This document shows, in pieces, positions 28,635 through 38,551 of a stretch of 64,000 nt of DNA. Origin of the DNA: an uncultured Erythrobacter sp. (GTDB taxonomy: Bacteria > Pseudomonadota > Alphaproteobacteria > Sphingomonadales > Sphingomonadaceae); the NCBI GenBank assembly GCA_947494705.1, contig CANLVN010000002.1, positions 916,508 through 980,507 on the forward strand. Reading direction: 5' to 3'. A program made the translations under genes and the position numbers. The notes under the pieces were generated by a model. It made no database searches and was not told the origin of the DNA. It saw only the letters and a program-made list of their open reading frames with translations. Every line of letters begins with the position of its first letter. Position 1 is the stretch's first letter.

Positions 28635-29453
28635 ATGTCGCAGAACCAGCTCATGTCAGACAACCAGCGCCTTTCGATCGAACTCGGCGAAGATGGCGTC
28701 GCACAAGTGCGTCTGACACGCGCGGACAAGATGAATGCGCTTGATCCGCAGATGTTCGAGGCGATCATCGAGGCAGGCAGCGTGCTCGGGGATGCGAAGG
28801 GCTTGCGCGCAGTAGTCTTGTCAGGCGAGGGACGATCCTTTTGCGCCGGGCTCGACACGTCCAGTTTCGGGCGACAGCCCAGCTCCGCAGAGCCGGATCT
28901 CACCGAGCGCACCTATGGCAATTCAAACAAGTTCCAGCAGGTCGCGACACAGTGGCGAAAACTGCCAGTGCCGGTGATCGCGGCGGTGCACGGCGTGTGT
29001 TTCGGCGGCGGCCTGCAGATCGCCAGCGGAGCGGATATCCGCATCGTCCATCCCGAAGCGCGCATGGCGATCATGGAGCTCAAATGGGGCCTTGTGCCGG
29101 ATATGGGCGGATATGCGCTGTGGCGCGGGCTGGTGCGCGACGATGTGCTGCGCGAACTGATCTACACGAATCGTGAATTCTCGGGCGAGGAAGCCGAGAA
29201 GCTGGGCCTTGCGACCTATCTCGACGAAGACCCGCTCACCCGCGCGACCGCGATCGCCACCGAAATTGCCAATCGCAATCCCCATGCCATCCGCGCTGCC
29301 AAGCGTCTTCAGGCGGGCATGATGGACCGCGACACCGACGCGATCCTGCTCGAGGAAAGCATCGAACAGCACGCGATCATGCGCACCAAGAACCAGATGG
29401 AAGCGGTCATGGCAGGCATGCAAAAGCGCGCGCCCAAGTTCGAGGACGTATAG
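28635..29453 (+). CDS. crotonase/enoyl-CoA hydratase family protein
   Basis: RAVVLSGEGRSFCAGLDTSSF; AVHGVCFGGGLQIASGADIRIVHPEARMAIMELKWGLVPDMGG. Confidence 0.92.
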   Translation: MSQNQLMSDNQRLSIELGEDGVAQVRLTRADKMNALDPQMFEAIIEAGSVLGDAKGLRAVVLSGEGRSFCAGLDTSSFGRQPSSAEPDLTERTYGNSNKFQQVATQWRKLPVPVIAAVHGVCFGGGLQIASGADIRIVHPEARMAIMELKWGLVPDMGGYALWRGLVRDDVLRELIYTNREFSGEEAEKLGLATYLDEDPLTRATAIATEIANRNPHAIRAAKRLQAGMMDRDTDAILLEESIEQHAIMRTKNQMEAVMAGMQKRAPKFEDV

Positions 29454-29455
29454 GC

Positions 29456-30235
29456 CTAGCCGAACACCGCGACGCATTGCAGGCCGTCGAGCACCTGGCG
29501 TCCCTCGACATCCCACATCCGCAGACGCTCCGAAGACAGGCCGTGATCTGCGTGCTGGCTGGAATTCTCTGCCAGATACCACCCGCCATCCGACTGCGAT
29601 GCGGGCTCCAGTACGTTGAAGGACCAGTTGATTGAACTGATCGGTCCTACGCGATCCATGATCCGCATCGCGCCCGGCGGCATGACGTCTCCCATGAGAA
29701 CTAGCTTGCTGACCGGATCGAGCGCGTGGTCCTCAGTGAGGCGTGCCCAGCGGCGCACGGTTGCACCGTGGTCCTCGCCTTTCTCCTGGCCATGACGAAG
29801 CTCGAAATTGTTCTGGATGAAGCTGGGCCCCTGGCCTTTCATCGCCGCCGCGCATTCTTCGGGAGGTCCCGGCCATTCCTCCGGAGGAGACGAAGCGCGC
29901 ACGGCATTGGGCTCGCGCTCCGCAGCGAAAAGCCAGAACGCGGTCAGCGCGACGCCCTTCTCGTTATGGATCTCGCTGCGCACCTGGGTCACGTTGCGCC
30001 CCTGGCGTACGATCTCGGCAGAGAGAGTGACCTGCTCACCAACCGGTGCGACGAAGCCGATTTGCGCGGCGCGCAAAGGGGGCAGGTCGGGAAAGGCGCG
30101 CATCGCCATCGTGTACGCGATCAGCGAGGAGGCGCCACCATACATGGTGCGGCCCTGCATCCAGTCTGAGGCATGGTCGAGCCGGACGGTGGCCGGTTCG
30201 CCCGTAATGGGTTCGATAAGGCTGGCAATGGTCAT
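29456..30235 (-). CDS. acyl-CoA thioesterase family protein
   Basis: Hot-dog fold: MQGRTMYGGASSLIAYTMAMRAFPDLPPLRAAQIGFVAPVGEQVTLSAEIVRQGRNVTQVRSEI. Confidence 0.8.
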   Translation of the reverse strand: MTIASLIEPITGEPATVRLDHASDWMQGRTMYGGASSLIAYTMAMRAFPDLPPLRAAQIGFVAPVGEQVTLSAEIVRQGRNVTQVRSEIHNEKGVALTAFWLFAAEREPNAVRASSPPEEWPGPPEECAAAMKGQGPSFIQNNFELRHGQEKGEDHGATVRRWARLTEDHALDPVSKLVLMGDVMPPGAMRIMDRVGPISSINWSFNVLEPASQSDGGWYLAENSSQHADHGLSSERLRMWDVEGRQVLDGLQCVAVFG

Positions 30236-30412
30236 GGAATGGCTGTGTGCCGACTTGAGCACGTCCGGTCCAGAGTGACGTTGCGTAAGGCTGCGCCACT
30301 GCTGTGTGCTTTCGCAAAAATGCGCGATTGTCGTGTGGGCAGCGAAAGCTGCATTGCCTTTGAGCCGACGAATCGCTAGTGCCCCGCTTCCTCCCGTTGA
30401 AACGGGCGGCTC

Positions 30413-30486
30413 GGCCCGATGGCGGAGTGGTTACGCAGAGGACTGCAAATCCTTGCACGCCGGTTCGATTCCGGCTCGGGCCTCCA
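30413..30486 (+). tRNA. tRNA-Cys (anticodon GCA)
   Basis: GGCCCGA/TCGGGCC acceptor, loop CTGCAAA, GGTTCGATTCC, CCA. Confidence 0.95.
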
Positions 30487-30519
30487 CACTGCCTGCACGA
30501 TCGCGTGCAGAACATGAGT

Positions 30520-30595
30520 GCCGCTTTAGCTCAGTTGGTAGAGCACATCATTCGTAATGATGGGGTCAGAGGTTCGAATCCTCTAAGCGGCACCA
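30520..30595 (+). tRNA. tRNA-Thr (anticodon CGT)
   Basis: GCCGCTT/AAGCGGC acceptor, loop TTCGTAA, T stem AGAGG/CCTCT, CCA. Left attachment site of the island. Confidence 0.96.
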
Positions 30596-30835
30596 CCTCT
30601 TTCAGAAGCATCGAAGAGCGCATTGAAGCGAAAGGCCCTTTGGCTGGTCCCGGCTTTGGGTCCTGTTTGGGGCGCGTTCGGTGGGAAACCGGGCCACGCC
30701 CACGCAGCGACTGATCCAGTAGGCTAGGCCCTAATGACCGAAACTGGGCCGGAAGCGGGCTGTCCGCTCTTGAATTCACCTTCGGCAAAATAGACATTCG
30801 CGGGGCCATAAGCCGGTGTGAGGCGTTGCTATAAT

Positions 30836-31627
30836 ATGACCATGCACCATACGCGCACGGGGCGCGGAAAACCCCTTCTCCTTGTCCACGGGCTGGGGGC
30901 TACCTCTCGTTCGTGGGACACGATCTCGCCTGCGCTTTCTCAAGCCAGGGAGGTTATTGCCGTAGATCTGCCTGGTCATGGGCAGACGCCCGAAGAGAAC
31001 GACAGCGGCACGTTTGCAGGACTCGCGCGCAGTCTGGATGACTGGCTTAGCGCGGAAAGTCTCACAGGTATCGACATGGTTGGAAGCTCCTTGGGAGCTC
31101 GCCTGGTGCTCGAGATGGCGCGGCGCGGCCACTCGGGCGCGGTTGTCGCACTGGACCCGGGCGGTTTTTGGCAGGGGTGGGAGCGGACTTTCTTCAAGAC
31201 CACGATAACGCCTTCGGTTGCACTGGTTCGCGCACTGCGACCGGCGCTTGCTGCCATCACCGGAAATGTCGCAGGACGGACCGCACTCATGGCCCAGCTT
31301 TCTGCAAGGCCGTGGGCGCTCGATCCGGCATTCGTCGCACGTGAACTGAAGTCGTTGGCGAATACGCGCACCGTCAATTCGCTTGTGAAGGACCTCGCCA
31401 ATGGCGCAATGCAAGAGGGCCCTGCGGCGACGGATGCGCCCGTTGTCATCGGCTGGGGACGCAAGGATCGGCTGTGTTTACCGCAGCAGGCGGACCGCGC
31501 GATGAAAGCCTTCCCTCAAGCAACGCTGCACTGGTTCGAACGTAGCGGACACTTCCCGATGTGGGATCGGCCAGACGAGACCGTTCGCGTGATACTGGCT
31601 GCAACGAGCACCGCGGCACCGGAATAA
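30836..31627 (+). CDS. alpha/beta hydrolase
   Basis: LLLVHGLGATSRSWDTI; DMVGSSLGARLVLEMA (nucleophile elbow); RSGHFPMWDRPDE. Confidence 0.88.
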   Translation: MTMHHTRTGRGKPLLLVHGLGATSRSWDTISPALSQAREVIAVDLPGHGQTPEENDSGTFAGLARSLDDWLSAESLTGIDMVGSSLGARLVLEMARRGHSGAVVALDPGGFWQGWERTFFKTTITPSVALVRALRPALAAITGNVAGRTALMAQLSARPWALDPAFVARELKSLANTRTVNSLVKDLANGAMQEGPAATDAPVVIGWGRKDRLCLPQQADRAMKAFPQATLHWFERSGHFPMWDRPDETVRVILAATSTAAPE

Positions 31628-31982
31628 AGCTACAATTGGGCGATTAGCAAGACGAGAGCTGACGCAGGGCTTGCGGCCCCATTGTAACGTCCTTCGTTGG
31701 GCCGGGAGCCGATGGTCCGCTCTTGGCCAGCTTACCGCTGCAAGCTGCCTTTTGCGGAGCACCGGAGCACCCCCATTCTGCAGACTTTGTAAGCCACAAA
31801 TCGCTGGGATGAACCGCAAAGCCGGTCTGAAATGTACACCGCGCGGCGATCATCAAAAAGCTGCGACGCGTTCGAGGATGCGCACTTGCTCGAGCTTGCT
31901 CAGAGGCTGTCATGCATCCTCGGGCCTGGCCGCCACCTTTTCGGTTGCAAGATGATGCGCGCCGTGCAACGTATTATCCTGT

Positions 31983-32000
31983 TGACACTTTGTTGTGTCA
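31983..32000. promoter_or_regulatory. inverted repeat overlapping a TTGACA -35-like box upstream of pufL
   Basis: TGACAC tttgtt GTGTCA. Confidence 0.4.
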
Positions 32001-32034
32001 TGTATGTTTGACGACCAGAGGGAGCCCGGCCACC

Positions 32035-32883
32035 GTGTCGATGCTCAGTTTCGAACGGAAGTACCGTGTGGCCGGCGGCACGCTGGTCGGCGGAGACCTA
32101 TTCGATTTCTGGGTCGGCCCGTTTTATGTGGGCTTCTTCGGCGTCACCACCGCGATCTTCGCCACGCTGGGCACCGCGCTGATCGTCTACGGCGCGGCGA
32201 TCGGCGATACGTGGAACATCTGGCAGATCGACATCGCCCCGCCCGCGATCGAATACGGCCTCGGCCTCGCCCCGCTTCGCGAGGGCGGCCTGTGGCAGAT
32301 CATCACGGTCTGCGCGATCGGAGCATTCGTTTCATGGGCGCTGCGGCAGGTCGAGATCGCGCGCAAGCTGGGCATGGGGTTTCACATCCCGATTGCGTTT
32401 TCCTTCGCGATCTTCGCCTATCTTAGCCTCGAGGTTTTCCGCCCGATCATGCTCGGGGCATGGGGGCACGCCTTCCCCTACGGCATTTTCAGTCACCTCG
32501 ATTGGGTCTCCAACGTCGGCTACCAGGGGCTGCATTTCCACTACAACCCGGCGCACATGCTGGCGGTGACGTGTTTCTTCGGCACCACGCTGATGCTTGC
32601 GATGCATGGCGGCGTCATCCTTTCGGCGGTCAACCCGCCCGAGGGGGAGGAGGTCAAGCACGGCCAGCACGAAAACCAGTATTTCCGCGACACCATCGTC
32701 TATTCGATCGGCCCGCTCGGCATCCACCGGCTGGGCTGGTTCGCCGCAATGAATGCGGGGCTGTGGAGCGCTGTCTGCATCCTGATCAGCGGGCCCTTCT
32801 GGGTCGGCGGCTGGCCTTACTGGTACGACTGGTATCTGCAGCTGCCCTTCTGGAACGACATGGGCCTGGGAGGGCTGGGCTGA
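32035..32883 (+). CDS. pufL: photosynthetic reaction centre L subunit
   Basis: [65 protein letters not shown]. Confidence 0.96.
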   Translation: MSMLSFERKYRVAGGTLVGGDLFDFWVGPFYVGFFGVTTAIFATLGTALIVYGAAIGDTWNIWQIDIAPPAIEYGLGLAPLREGGLWQIITVCAIGAFVSWALRQVEIARKLGMGFHIPIAFSFAIFAYLSLEVFRPIMLGAWGHAFPYGIFSHLDWVSNVGYQGLHFHYNPAHMLAVTCFFGTTLMLAMHGGVILSAVNPPEGEEVKHGQHENQYFRDTIVYSIGPLGIHRLGWFAAMNAGLWSAVCILISGPFWVGGWPYWYDWYLQLPFWNDMGLGGLG

Positions 32884-33944
32884 TGGCCTCTTTCCATAGC
32901 CTCTATTCGCAAATCCAGATCCACGGACCCTACGACGAAGGCATTCCACTGGAAGGCAACGATTCGCCGCGCGTGCTCTCGCCGGTGCTCAGCCGATGGA
33001 TCGGCAAGATCGGCGATCCGCAGATCGGGCCGACCTATCTGGGTGCGTGCGGCATCGCATCGCTGATTTGCGGCTTCATCGCGATCGAGATCATCGGCTT
33101 GAATTTCTGGGCCTCGGTTCACTGGAACCCGGTTGCCTTCATCGAAGGCATGGCATGGCACCGGCTCGATCCGCCGGAAGCGAAATGGGGATTCACGCCT
33201 TTCGTCCCGCTGACCGAAGGGGGCTGGTGGATCTGGGCTGGCTTCTTCCTCACTGCCTCGATCCTGCTGTGGTGGTGCCGCATGTATCTGCGGGCCAAGG
33301 CGCTGGGGATGAGCACGCATGTGGCTTGGGCCTTCGCCAGCGCGATCTTCCTCTACCTCAGCCTCGGCTTCATCCGCCCGATGCTGATGGGATCGTGGCA
33401 CGAAGCGCCGCCCTTCGGCATCATCCCGCATCTCAACTGGACCGCCAGCTTTTCGGTCCTCTACGGCAATTTCTACTATAACCCGTTCCACTGCTTCTCG
33501 ATCGTGTTTCTCTACGGATCGGTGCTGCTGTTCGCGATGCATGGGGGGACGATCCTCGCGGTTTCCCGCTTCGGCGGTGAACGTGAGACCGAGGAGATCG
33601 TCGACCGCGGCACGGCGGCGGAGCGCGGCGCGCTGTTCTGGCGCTGGACCATGGGCTTCAACGCCACCTTCGAGTCTGTCCACCGCTGGGCCTACTGGTT
33701 TGCGATCCTCACGACCTTCACCGGCGCGATCGGGATCCTCCTAACGGGAACGGTGGTCGACAACTGGTACCTGTGGGGCGTGAAATGGGGGCTCGCGCCC
33801 GAATATCCCGCGACCTACCCCGACATGACCCTCCCCCCCGAGATTGCCGAACAGGTGCGGGCGGCAAGTTCGGCGGCGAACCCCTCAACAGGTCCCGATG
33901 CTTCGCTAGAGATGCCACCCCCGGCAGGCGAGGCTGCACGATGA
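32883..33944 (+). CDS. pufM: photosynthetic reaction centre M subunit
   Basis: [54 protein letters not shown] overlap with pufL stop. Confidence 0.96.
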   Translation: MASFHSLYSQIQIHGPYDEGIPLEGNDSPRVLSPVLSRWIGKIGDPQIGPTYLGACGIASLICGFIAIEIIGLNFWASVHWNPVAFIEGMAWHRLDPPEAKWGFTPFVPLTEGGWWIWAGFFLTASILLWWCRMYLRAKALGMSTHVAWAFASAIFLYLSLGFIRPMLMGSWHEAPPFGIIPHLNWTASFSVLYGNFYYNPFHCFSIVFLYGSVLLFAMHGGTILAVSRFGGERETEEIVDRGTAAERGALFWRWTMGFNATFESVHRWAYWFAILTTFTGAIGILLTGTVVDNWYLWGVKWGLAPEYPATYPDMTLPPEIAEQVRAASSAANPSTGPDASLEMPPPAGEAAR

Positions 33945-35089
33945 AACCGCTGGAACAGCGCCCCCGCTCGAGCCTGTTGGGAATCTTTGTGCTCGCGGCA
34001 GCAGTGGCGACGCTGCTGTTTGTCCTGCTCGTTCCCAAATACGATCATCCGTGGGACCCGATCGAATCGCGCGAATGGGGTTGGCGCGGGATTGCGATGA
34101 ACACCTTCACTTCCGAGCGGACCCGCAACGATCCGCTCAACATCGTGCCCGCCGCAATCGAGCCCTTCGAGCCGACCGGTGTCGCTGCGGGCGAGGTGTA
34201 CGAGAACGTCCAGGTGCTTGGCGATCTCGACGCGGCGCAGTTCGATCACATGATGCTCTCGATCACCGAGTGGGTCGCGCCCGACGAAGGCTGCAGTTAC
34301 TGCCACAAGCCCAACGCGAGTTTCGCTGCCGACGATCTCTATACCAAGCAGGTCGCGCGGCGGATGCTGGGGATGGTGCGCGACATCAATACGAATGCCC
34401 GCCATGTCGGCCAGACCGGCGTCACCTGCTACACCTGCCACCGCGGCCAGGCCGTGCCGCCCAAACACTGGTTCAAGGCTGCGGAACCCACGCCGCCCCT
34501 GGGCGGGATCGTCGGCAAGCCGCCGCCATGGAACCGGACGGCGAAGACCATGCGCGACTTCTTCCCGCGCCGGCCTTTCGAGGACTACCTGCTCGACGAC
34601 AAACCGATCACCGGGGCGCAGGCGCGCTCGGTCTCGGGAGAGGTCGCCGATCTCGCCAAGCTGGAAGACATCTATATCCTGATGATGCAGATGTCCGACG
34701 GGATGGGGGTCAACTGTACCTTCTGCCATAACAGCCGGGCATTTGCCGACTGGTCGCAGAGCACGCCCAAGCGGATCAACGCCTGGTACGGCATCCGCAT
34801 GACGCAGCGGATCAACCAGGATTACCTGACCGACATGCAGAGCCTGTTTCCGCCCGCAAGGCTGGGGCTGCTGGGCGATGTCGCCAAGGTCGATTGCGCC
34901 ACCTGCCACAACGGCATGTCGCGCCCGCTGGGCGGGGCGCCAATGGCGGCCATCTACGAGGGCCTGCACGGTCCCGACGGCGTTCGACCCATCCAGCGCG
35001 AAACCGCGTTCGAAACGCGCAAGGCTCGTCAGGCGACGATCAGCGCGCCGCCACCCGATCCGGCGGGTCTCGAACAAAACAGCAAGTAG
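33941..35089 (+). CDS. pufC: photosynthetic reaction centre tetraheme cytochrome c subunit
   Basis: Four heme motifs CSYCH, CYTCH, CTFCH, CATCH; ATGA overlap with pufM. Confidence 0.96.
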   Translation: MKPLEQRPRSSLLGIFVLAAAVATLLFVLLVPKYDHPWDPIESREWGWRGIAMNTFTSERTRNDPLNIVPAAIEPFEPTGVAAGEVYENVQVLGDLDAAQFDHMMLSITEWVAPDEGCSYCHKPNASFAADDLYTKQVARRMLGMVRDINTNARHVGQTGVTCYTCHRGQAVPPKHWFKAAEPTPPLGGIVGKPPPWNRTAKTMRDFFPRRPFEDYLLDDKPITGAQARSVSGEVADLAKLEDIYILMMQMSDGMGVNCTFCHNSRAFADWSQSTPKRINAWYGIRMTQRINQDYLTDMQSLFPPARLGLLGDVAKVDCATCHNGMSRPLGGAPMAAIYEGLHGPDGVRPIQRETAFETRKARQATISAPPPDPAGLEQNSK

Positions 35090-35095
35090 GAGGGG

Positions 35096-35533
35096 CTAGC
35101 CCGTGGTGGTGTCGAGATAGCGGGCGAAGGCCCTCGCGCTCGCCTGTCCGAAGCCCTGAAGCTTGACCGTGCGCCCGGTGTCGGGATCGGCCAGCTCGAT
35201 GTGCCCGGCATCGTCGCGCTGGACCAGCAGGCGAAACTCTTGCGCCACTTCCCGGTCGTCGCGCTGCATGGCGAGAGCACGCACCGCGGCCATTGTGAAA
35301 GTGTCCCCCTCGATAACGAGGTGCGCGATGGGCTCGCGCTGCGCGCTCAGCACCATCATTTCGCCGTCGGGAAGCGGTTCGAAGATCAGCATGCGGCGGT
35401 CCTGCGCCTGCGCGGTCTCGACGGTCAGGCGGCCGACATCGTAGTGGCGCGCGGTGGTGATCGCGGTCATGGTAAGACTGATCAGGATCGCTGCACCGAC
35501 CAGCGCGCCGCGCGGGACGGTAATGTCAGACAT
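35096..35533 (-). CDS. puhC: photosynthetic complex assembly protein PuhC
   Basis: One N-terminal TM helix, then RRMLIFEPLPDGEMMVL...; adjacent to puhB/puhA. Confidence 0.85.
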   Translation of the reverse strand: MSDITVPRGALVGAAILISLTMTAITTARHYDVGRLTVETAQAQDRRMLIFEPLPDGEMMVLSAQREPIAHLVIEGDTFTMAAVRALAMQRDDREVAQEFRLLVQRDDAGHIELADPDTGRTVKLQGFGQASARAFARYLDTTTG

Positions 35534-36188
35534 GCTGCTGTGTCCGGCCGTTCGCAGGAACGCTCGCGACTGCAGCCTCTTCTTCACGCGTCGGCTTGTA
35601 CCGGATACCGGGTGCTGCTTGCATGATCGCATCAACCAGGATCCCTCCAACCGGGCTGTCGATCGGGAGGCCGCGCATCATGGGGACCGGATGGGCGAAC
35701 TGCAGGCCGCGTGCGTGGGGCCAGAGGGCAAACCAGGCAATCTTATTCGGACGGCGAAGCTTTAGCGCAATGTCCAGAGCGCGTGCGCGCTCGCGCGCGG
35801 ACACGTCTGCAATCAGGGCCAACGGGATGTTGACGGTGCGGGTGAAAGCAACCCCCACCTGCAAGACCACGCGCCTGTCGGTGACGATATAGGTCGATGT
35901 CCGCGCGAGCAGCACCGCGCTCGCAAACACCGCGAGCGCCACCGGCAACGCCAAGGGCAGGAGCAGGAGCGGGCTGAACACGACTTGCGCGAGGCTCCCC
36001 CCCGCCCGCGCGGTCGCGAGGATCGGGAGTAGCGCAAATACCGCGAAATAGGCGCTCAGCAACGGCCAGCGGAACAGGTAGCGCAGCAGCGCGGCGCGTT
36101 GCGGGTTGCCATGCCAAAGCACGCGCTCGCCATCGGGCAGTGGGCCGGGCAGGCCGAGCGCAATGGCGATGGGTTCCTCGCTCGTCAC
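35526..36188 (-). CDS. puhB: photosynthetic complex assembly protein PuhB (PH domain)
   Basis: LPDGERVLWHGNPQRAALLRYLFR..., TYIVTDRRVVLQVGVAFTRTVNIPLALI. Confidence 0.88.
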   Translation of the reverse strand: MTSEEPIAIALGLPGPLPDGERVLWHGNPQRAALLRYLFRWPLLSAYFAVFALLPILATARAGGSLAQVVFSPLLLLPLALPVALAVFASAVLLARTSTYIVTDRRVVLQVGVAFTRTVNIPLALIADVSARERARALDIALKLRRPNKIAWFALWPHARGLQFAHPVPMMRGLPIDSPVGGILVDAIMQAAPGIRYKPTREEEAAVASVPANGRTQQHV

Positions 36189-36201
36189 GCCGGCCCGCTG
36201 G

Positions 36202-36981
36202 TCATGCTGGATCGTGGATCTGACCGCCGCGACCCGAGAAGCGCAGGCCGCCGGCGTAGAAGCCATTGAGGCGATCTTCCTCGCGCATCGTGATGCAGCT
36301 GTCGTCGGCGCGCACGGGCGTGCGGCGCATGTCTTCCGCCACCAGCGTCGTCGCCCTCACCGCACGGTCGCGAGGCAAGGCCTCGGCGAAGAAGGCGGGC
36401 ACCAGGCGGCGGCCATCCGCCCCTTCGATCGAGACCTCGTAATAGCGCAAAAAGAACTCGGCGCGGTTGAACCAGAGGTCATGGACCGTCCCGACCCGCT
36501 TCTCGTCCGCTGACAGGAGCACCCAGCCGCGCGGGTCGGGGTCGCCGTCAGGAATATAATAGTCGGAATGGTCGTTGAGCGAGATCAGCTTGGGTTCGCC
36601 ATTCACGTCGAGATCGGGCAGCTCTTCCCGAATGCGGGTATAGGCCGCCGCGCCCACGCCTTCATTGAGGGGATCGGGCCCGGGATCGAGCGGGTAGGCC
36701 ATAGGCGGCAGGTCCTGACCCGGGCGGACCGGCTCGGGCGTTTCGATGCGCGGTGCCTGCGCAACGCCGCGATCGTGCGGACGATAGAACAGCTTGGGTT
36801 TGGGAGTGGCGGGAAAGCCCTGCGCGCTCTGCGTCCTGCCGAACACCCCGGCGACCTCTACCGGATAGCCCTCGCGCTTGTCCTCGCGCCGGAGATGCAC
36901 GAGCAGCCCGGCAAAGAAAATGACGAACGCGATCACGCACAGGATCGCCACATCGAGGTTTCCAACGACGTCATGAGCCAT
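36202..36981 (-). CDS. puhA: photosynthetic reaction centre H subunit
   Basis: DVAILCVIAFVIFFAGLLVHLRREDKREGYPVEV; KLFYRPHDRG; DLWFNRAEFFLRYYEVSI. Start moved to MAHDVVGNLD. Confidence 0.95.
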   Translation of the reverse strand: MAHDVVGNLDVAILCVIAFVIFFAGLLVHLRREDKREGYPVEVAGVFGRTQSAQGFPATPKPKLFYRPHDRGVAQAPRIETPEPVRPGQDLPPMAYPLDPGPDPLNEGVGAAAYTRIREELPDLDVNGEPKLISLNDHSDYYIPDGDPDPRGWVLLSADEKRVGTVHDLWFNRAEFFLRYYEVSIEGADGRRLVPAFFAEALPRDRAVRATTLVAEDMRRTPVRADDSCITMREEDRLNGFYAGGLRFSGRGGQIHDPA

Positions 36982-37346
36982 GTCCGATCGATAGTCGGGA
37001 TGGGCACGGTTGTAAACCGTATTAGACACTTTCGATTGTAAACGAGACAGGCGTTTTTCGTGGTCTCGGAAAAGGCTGATGGCTGCTTTTTTGGCGCACC
37101 CCTCGATCGAGAATCCTCTGTCCCAGCCCTCAAATCCTGGTGGCAATTGCTGTTGGGACCGCTTCATTGACTTCGGGATTGGTCAGGCATGCGTATGCGA
37201 TACCGCTTGGCGCACCGCGATCGCCGACCGATTTCAGGCAAGATTCGCGAACGCCTCTACGGCCGAAACTGGGGCGCAAACCAGCCGCGCAAAACCGGGT
37301 ATCTTATATGAGGAGGCCAAATCTGCTGCCCCCTCCCCACCCACGA

Positions 37347-37375
37347 AGCCCTCGGATGATCTCCGGGGGCTTTTT
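37347..37375 (+). terminator. terminator-like hairpin in the leader of a small ORF
   Basis: AGCCC t CGGA tgatc TCCG g GGGCT TTTT, ~17 nt before the GTG start. Confidence 0.65.
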
Positions 37376-37391
37376 CTTTGGAGAGATACCC

Positions 37392-37712
37392 GTGCTCATA
37401 CTGACCTCGGCGAGGGCGATCCGCCACGCCACGACTTACTGCGCACAAAGCGTGCCTGTTCACAGGCTCAACCACTACGCCGTGTTGCTGGACACCGAGC
37501 CGATCGGCTGGCTGTTCATCATCCAACCCGGCGACACGTTGGCCTTGCTCGATGCCTTGAGAGGGCGTCCCCTTGAAGGAGCTGAGTTCATCGACTTGGA
37601 GAGCGGCTGGTACGAGGCCGTGTTCATCCTGAGCGACGATGGGTTCGGTCACATAGTTTTCGCGCCGGACCAGCCGGACATCGATCCCGAGCTGCGCGAT
37701 CTTCTGACCTAA
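37392..37712 (+). CDS. hypothetical protein of mobile-element type, paralog of the next ORF
   Basis: GGAGAG before GTG; ESGWYEAVFILSDDGFGHIVFAPD motif. Confidence 0.6.
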   Translation: MLILTSARAIRHATTYCAQSVPVHRLNHYAVLLDTEPIGWLFIIQPGDTLALLDALRGRPLEGAEFIDLESGWYEAVFILSDDGFGHIVFAPDQPDIDPELRDLLT

Positions 37713-37737
37713 CAACCGACCCACCAACAGACACCAA

Positions 37738-37770
37738 GCGTCCAGGCGATCCGCCTCGGGCGCATTTTTT
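37738..37770 (+). terminator. terminator-like hairpin in the leader of the second small ORF
   Basis: GCG t CC AGGCG atc CGCCT c GG g CGC ATTTTTT. Confidence 0.65.
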
Positions 37771-37791
37771 ATGTCCGAAAGGAATTACTCC

Positions 37792-38163
37792 ATGATCGAT
37801 CTACCCAATACCGAGGCTTTGCGTTGTGCGCTCGACCAGCCGCTCGGTCCCATCCTCAAGACCCTGCTGGGCGATCGCCTCGCTGACACGCTCGAGTGCG
37901 GCTTACAGGATCTCACGCACGTGCTTGTCGTCCAAGCTGATGATGACGAGCGCTCGATCGTCAATGCGGTGGGGTTCTCCCCGCTGCGCTCTCGAATTGA
38001 AAACCAACCGAACTCACCCGACTGGGACTGGCTGGAGCGCCACGACGGCTGGTGGGAGGCGCTCTATTGCATCGGTGTCAGCGGGTTCGCCTACATTCTC
38101 CTCATCGAGGACGCGGACCGTTCGCCCTTTGCCAAGCTTTGCCGAAAGGGGAAGAGCGCATGA
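37792..38163 (+). CDS. hypothetical protein, paralog of the 37392 ORF
   Basis: AAAGGAA SD before ATG; HDGWWEALYCIGVSGFAYILLIEDAD. Confidence 0.6.
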   Translation: MIDLPNTEALRCALDQPLGPILKTLLGDRLADTLECGLQDLTHVLVVQADDDERSIVNAVGFSPLRSRIENQPNSPDWDWLERHDGWWEALYCIGVSGFAYILLIEDADRSPFAKLCRKGKSA

Positions 38164-38420
38164 GGGCGGTTGGCTTTATCCTGGGGGCGGCCATGGCTTT
38201 GGCTGCCCTCAAGGTCGCTGTGCAGCTCAGCCTTGCGATCCTTGCGATCATGCTGGTGGCTGCGCTTATCCTCGATCCCATAGAAACGCTGATCCGACTG
38301 GGGGCGCTGGCGTTGCTTGCTGCCTTTTTGTCCAGTCGGGCGGCTGCACTGTTGCTTCTGATTGCGTACTTGCTGGCGGGACTGCTGGCAGCGCACGTGA
38401 GCGACCATCGCTCGGATTAG
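38160..38420 (+). CDS. small hydrophobic membrane protein
   Basis: ATGA overlap with preceding gene; mostly hydrophobic helices. Confidence 0.6.
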   Translation: MRAVGFILGAAMALAALKVAVQLSLAILAIMLVAALILDPIETLIRLGALALLAAFLSSRAAALLLLIAYLLAGLLAAHVSDHRSD

Positions 38421-38551
38421 ATCAAGATGTCTCTCGCAGACGGCTTCGTTAGGGATGAGCCTGTGGGGACGGCAGCACGGCGTACTCACCTCGGATTCGT
38501 CTGCAGTGTTGAGGGCATGAAGGGTCGCAAGAACGGCGCGGAGCTTACCCC

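Noticed and set aside
30531-30809. Minus-strand ORF ending ...VVPLRGFEPLTPSLRM (and similar 48006-48209)
   Set aside because: Typical spurious translation of antisense tRNA-Thr sequence.
31644-31913. 89-aa minus-strand ORF between the hydrolase and pufL
   Set aside because: No domain, no clear SD, overlaps the likely pufL leader; not called.
37255-37300. CCGAAACTGGGGCGCAA resembling CCGAAACTGGGCCG near both tRNA-Thr copies, considered as an inner att site
   Set aside because: Only about 11-12 nt match without tRNA context; not enough to define a boundary.
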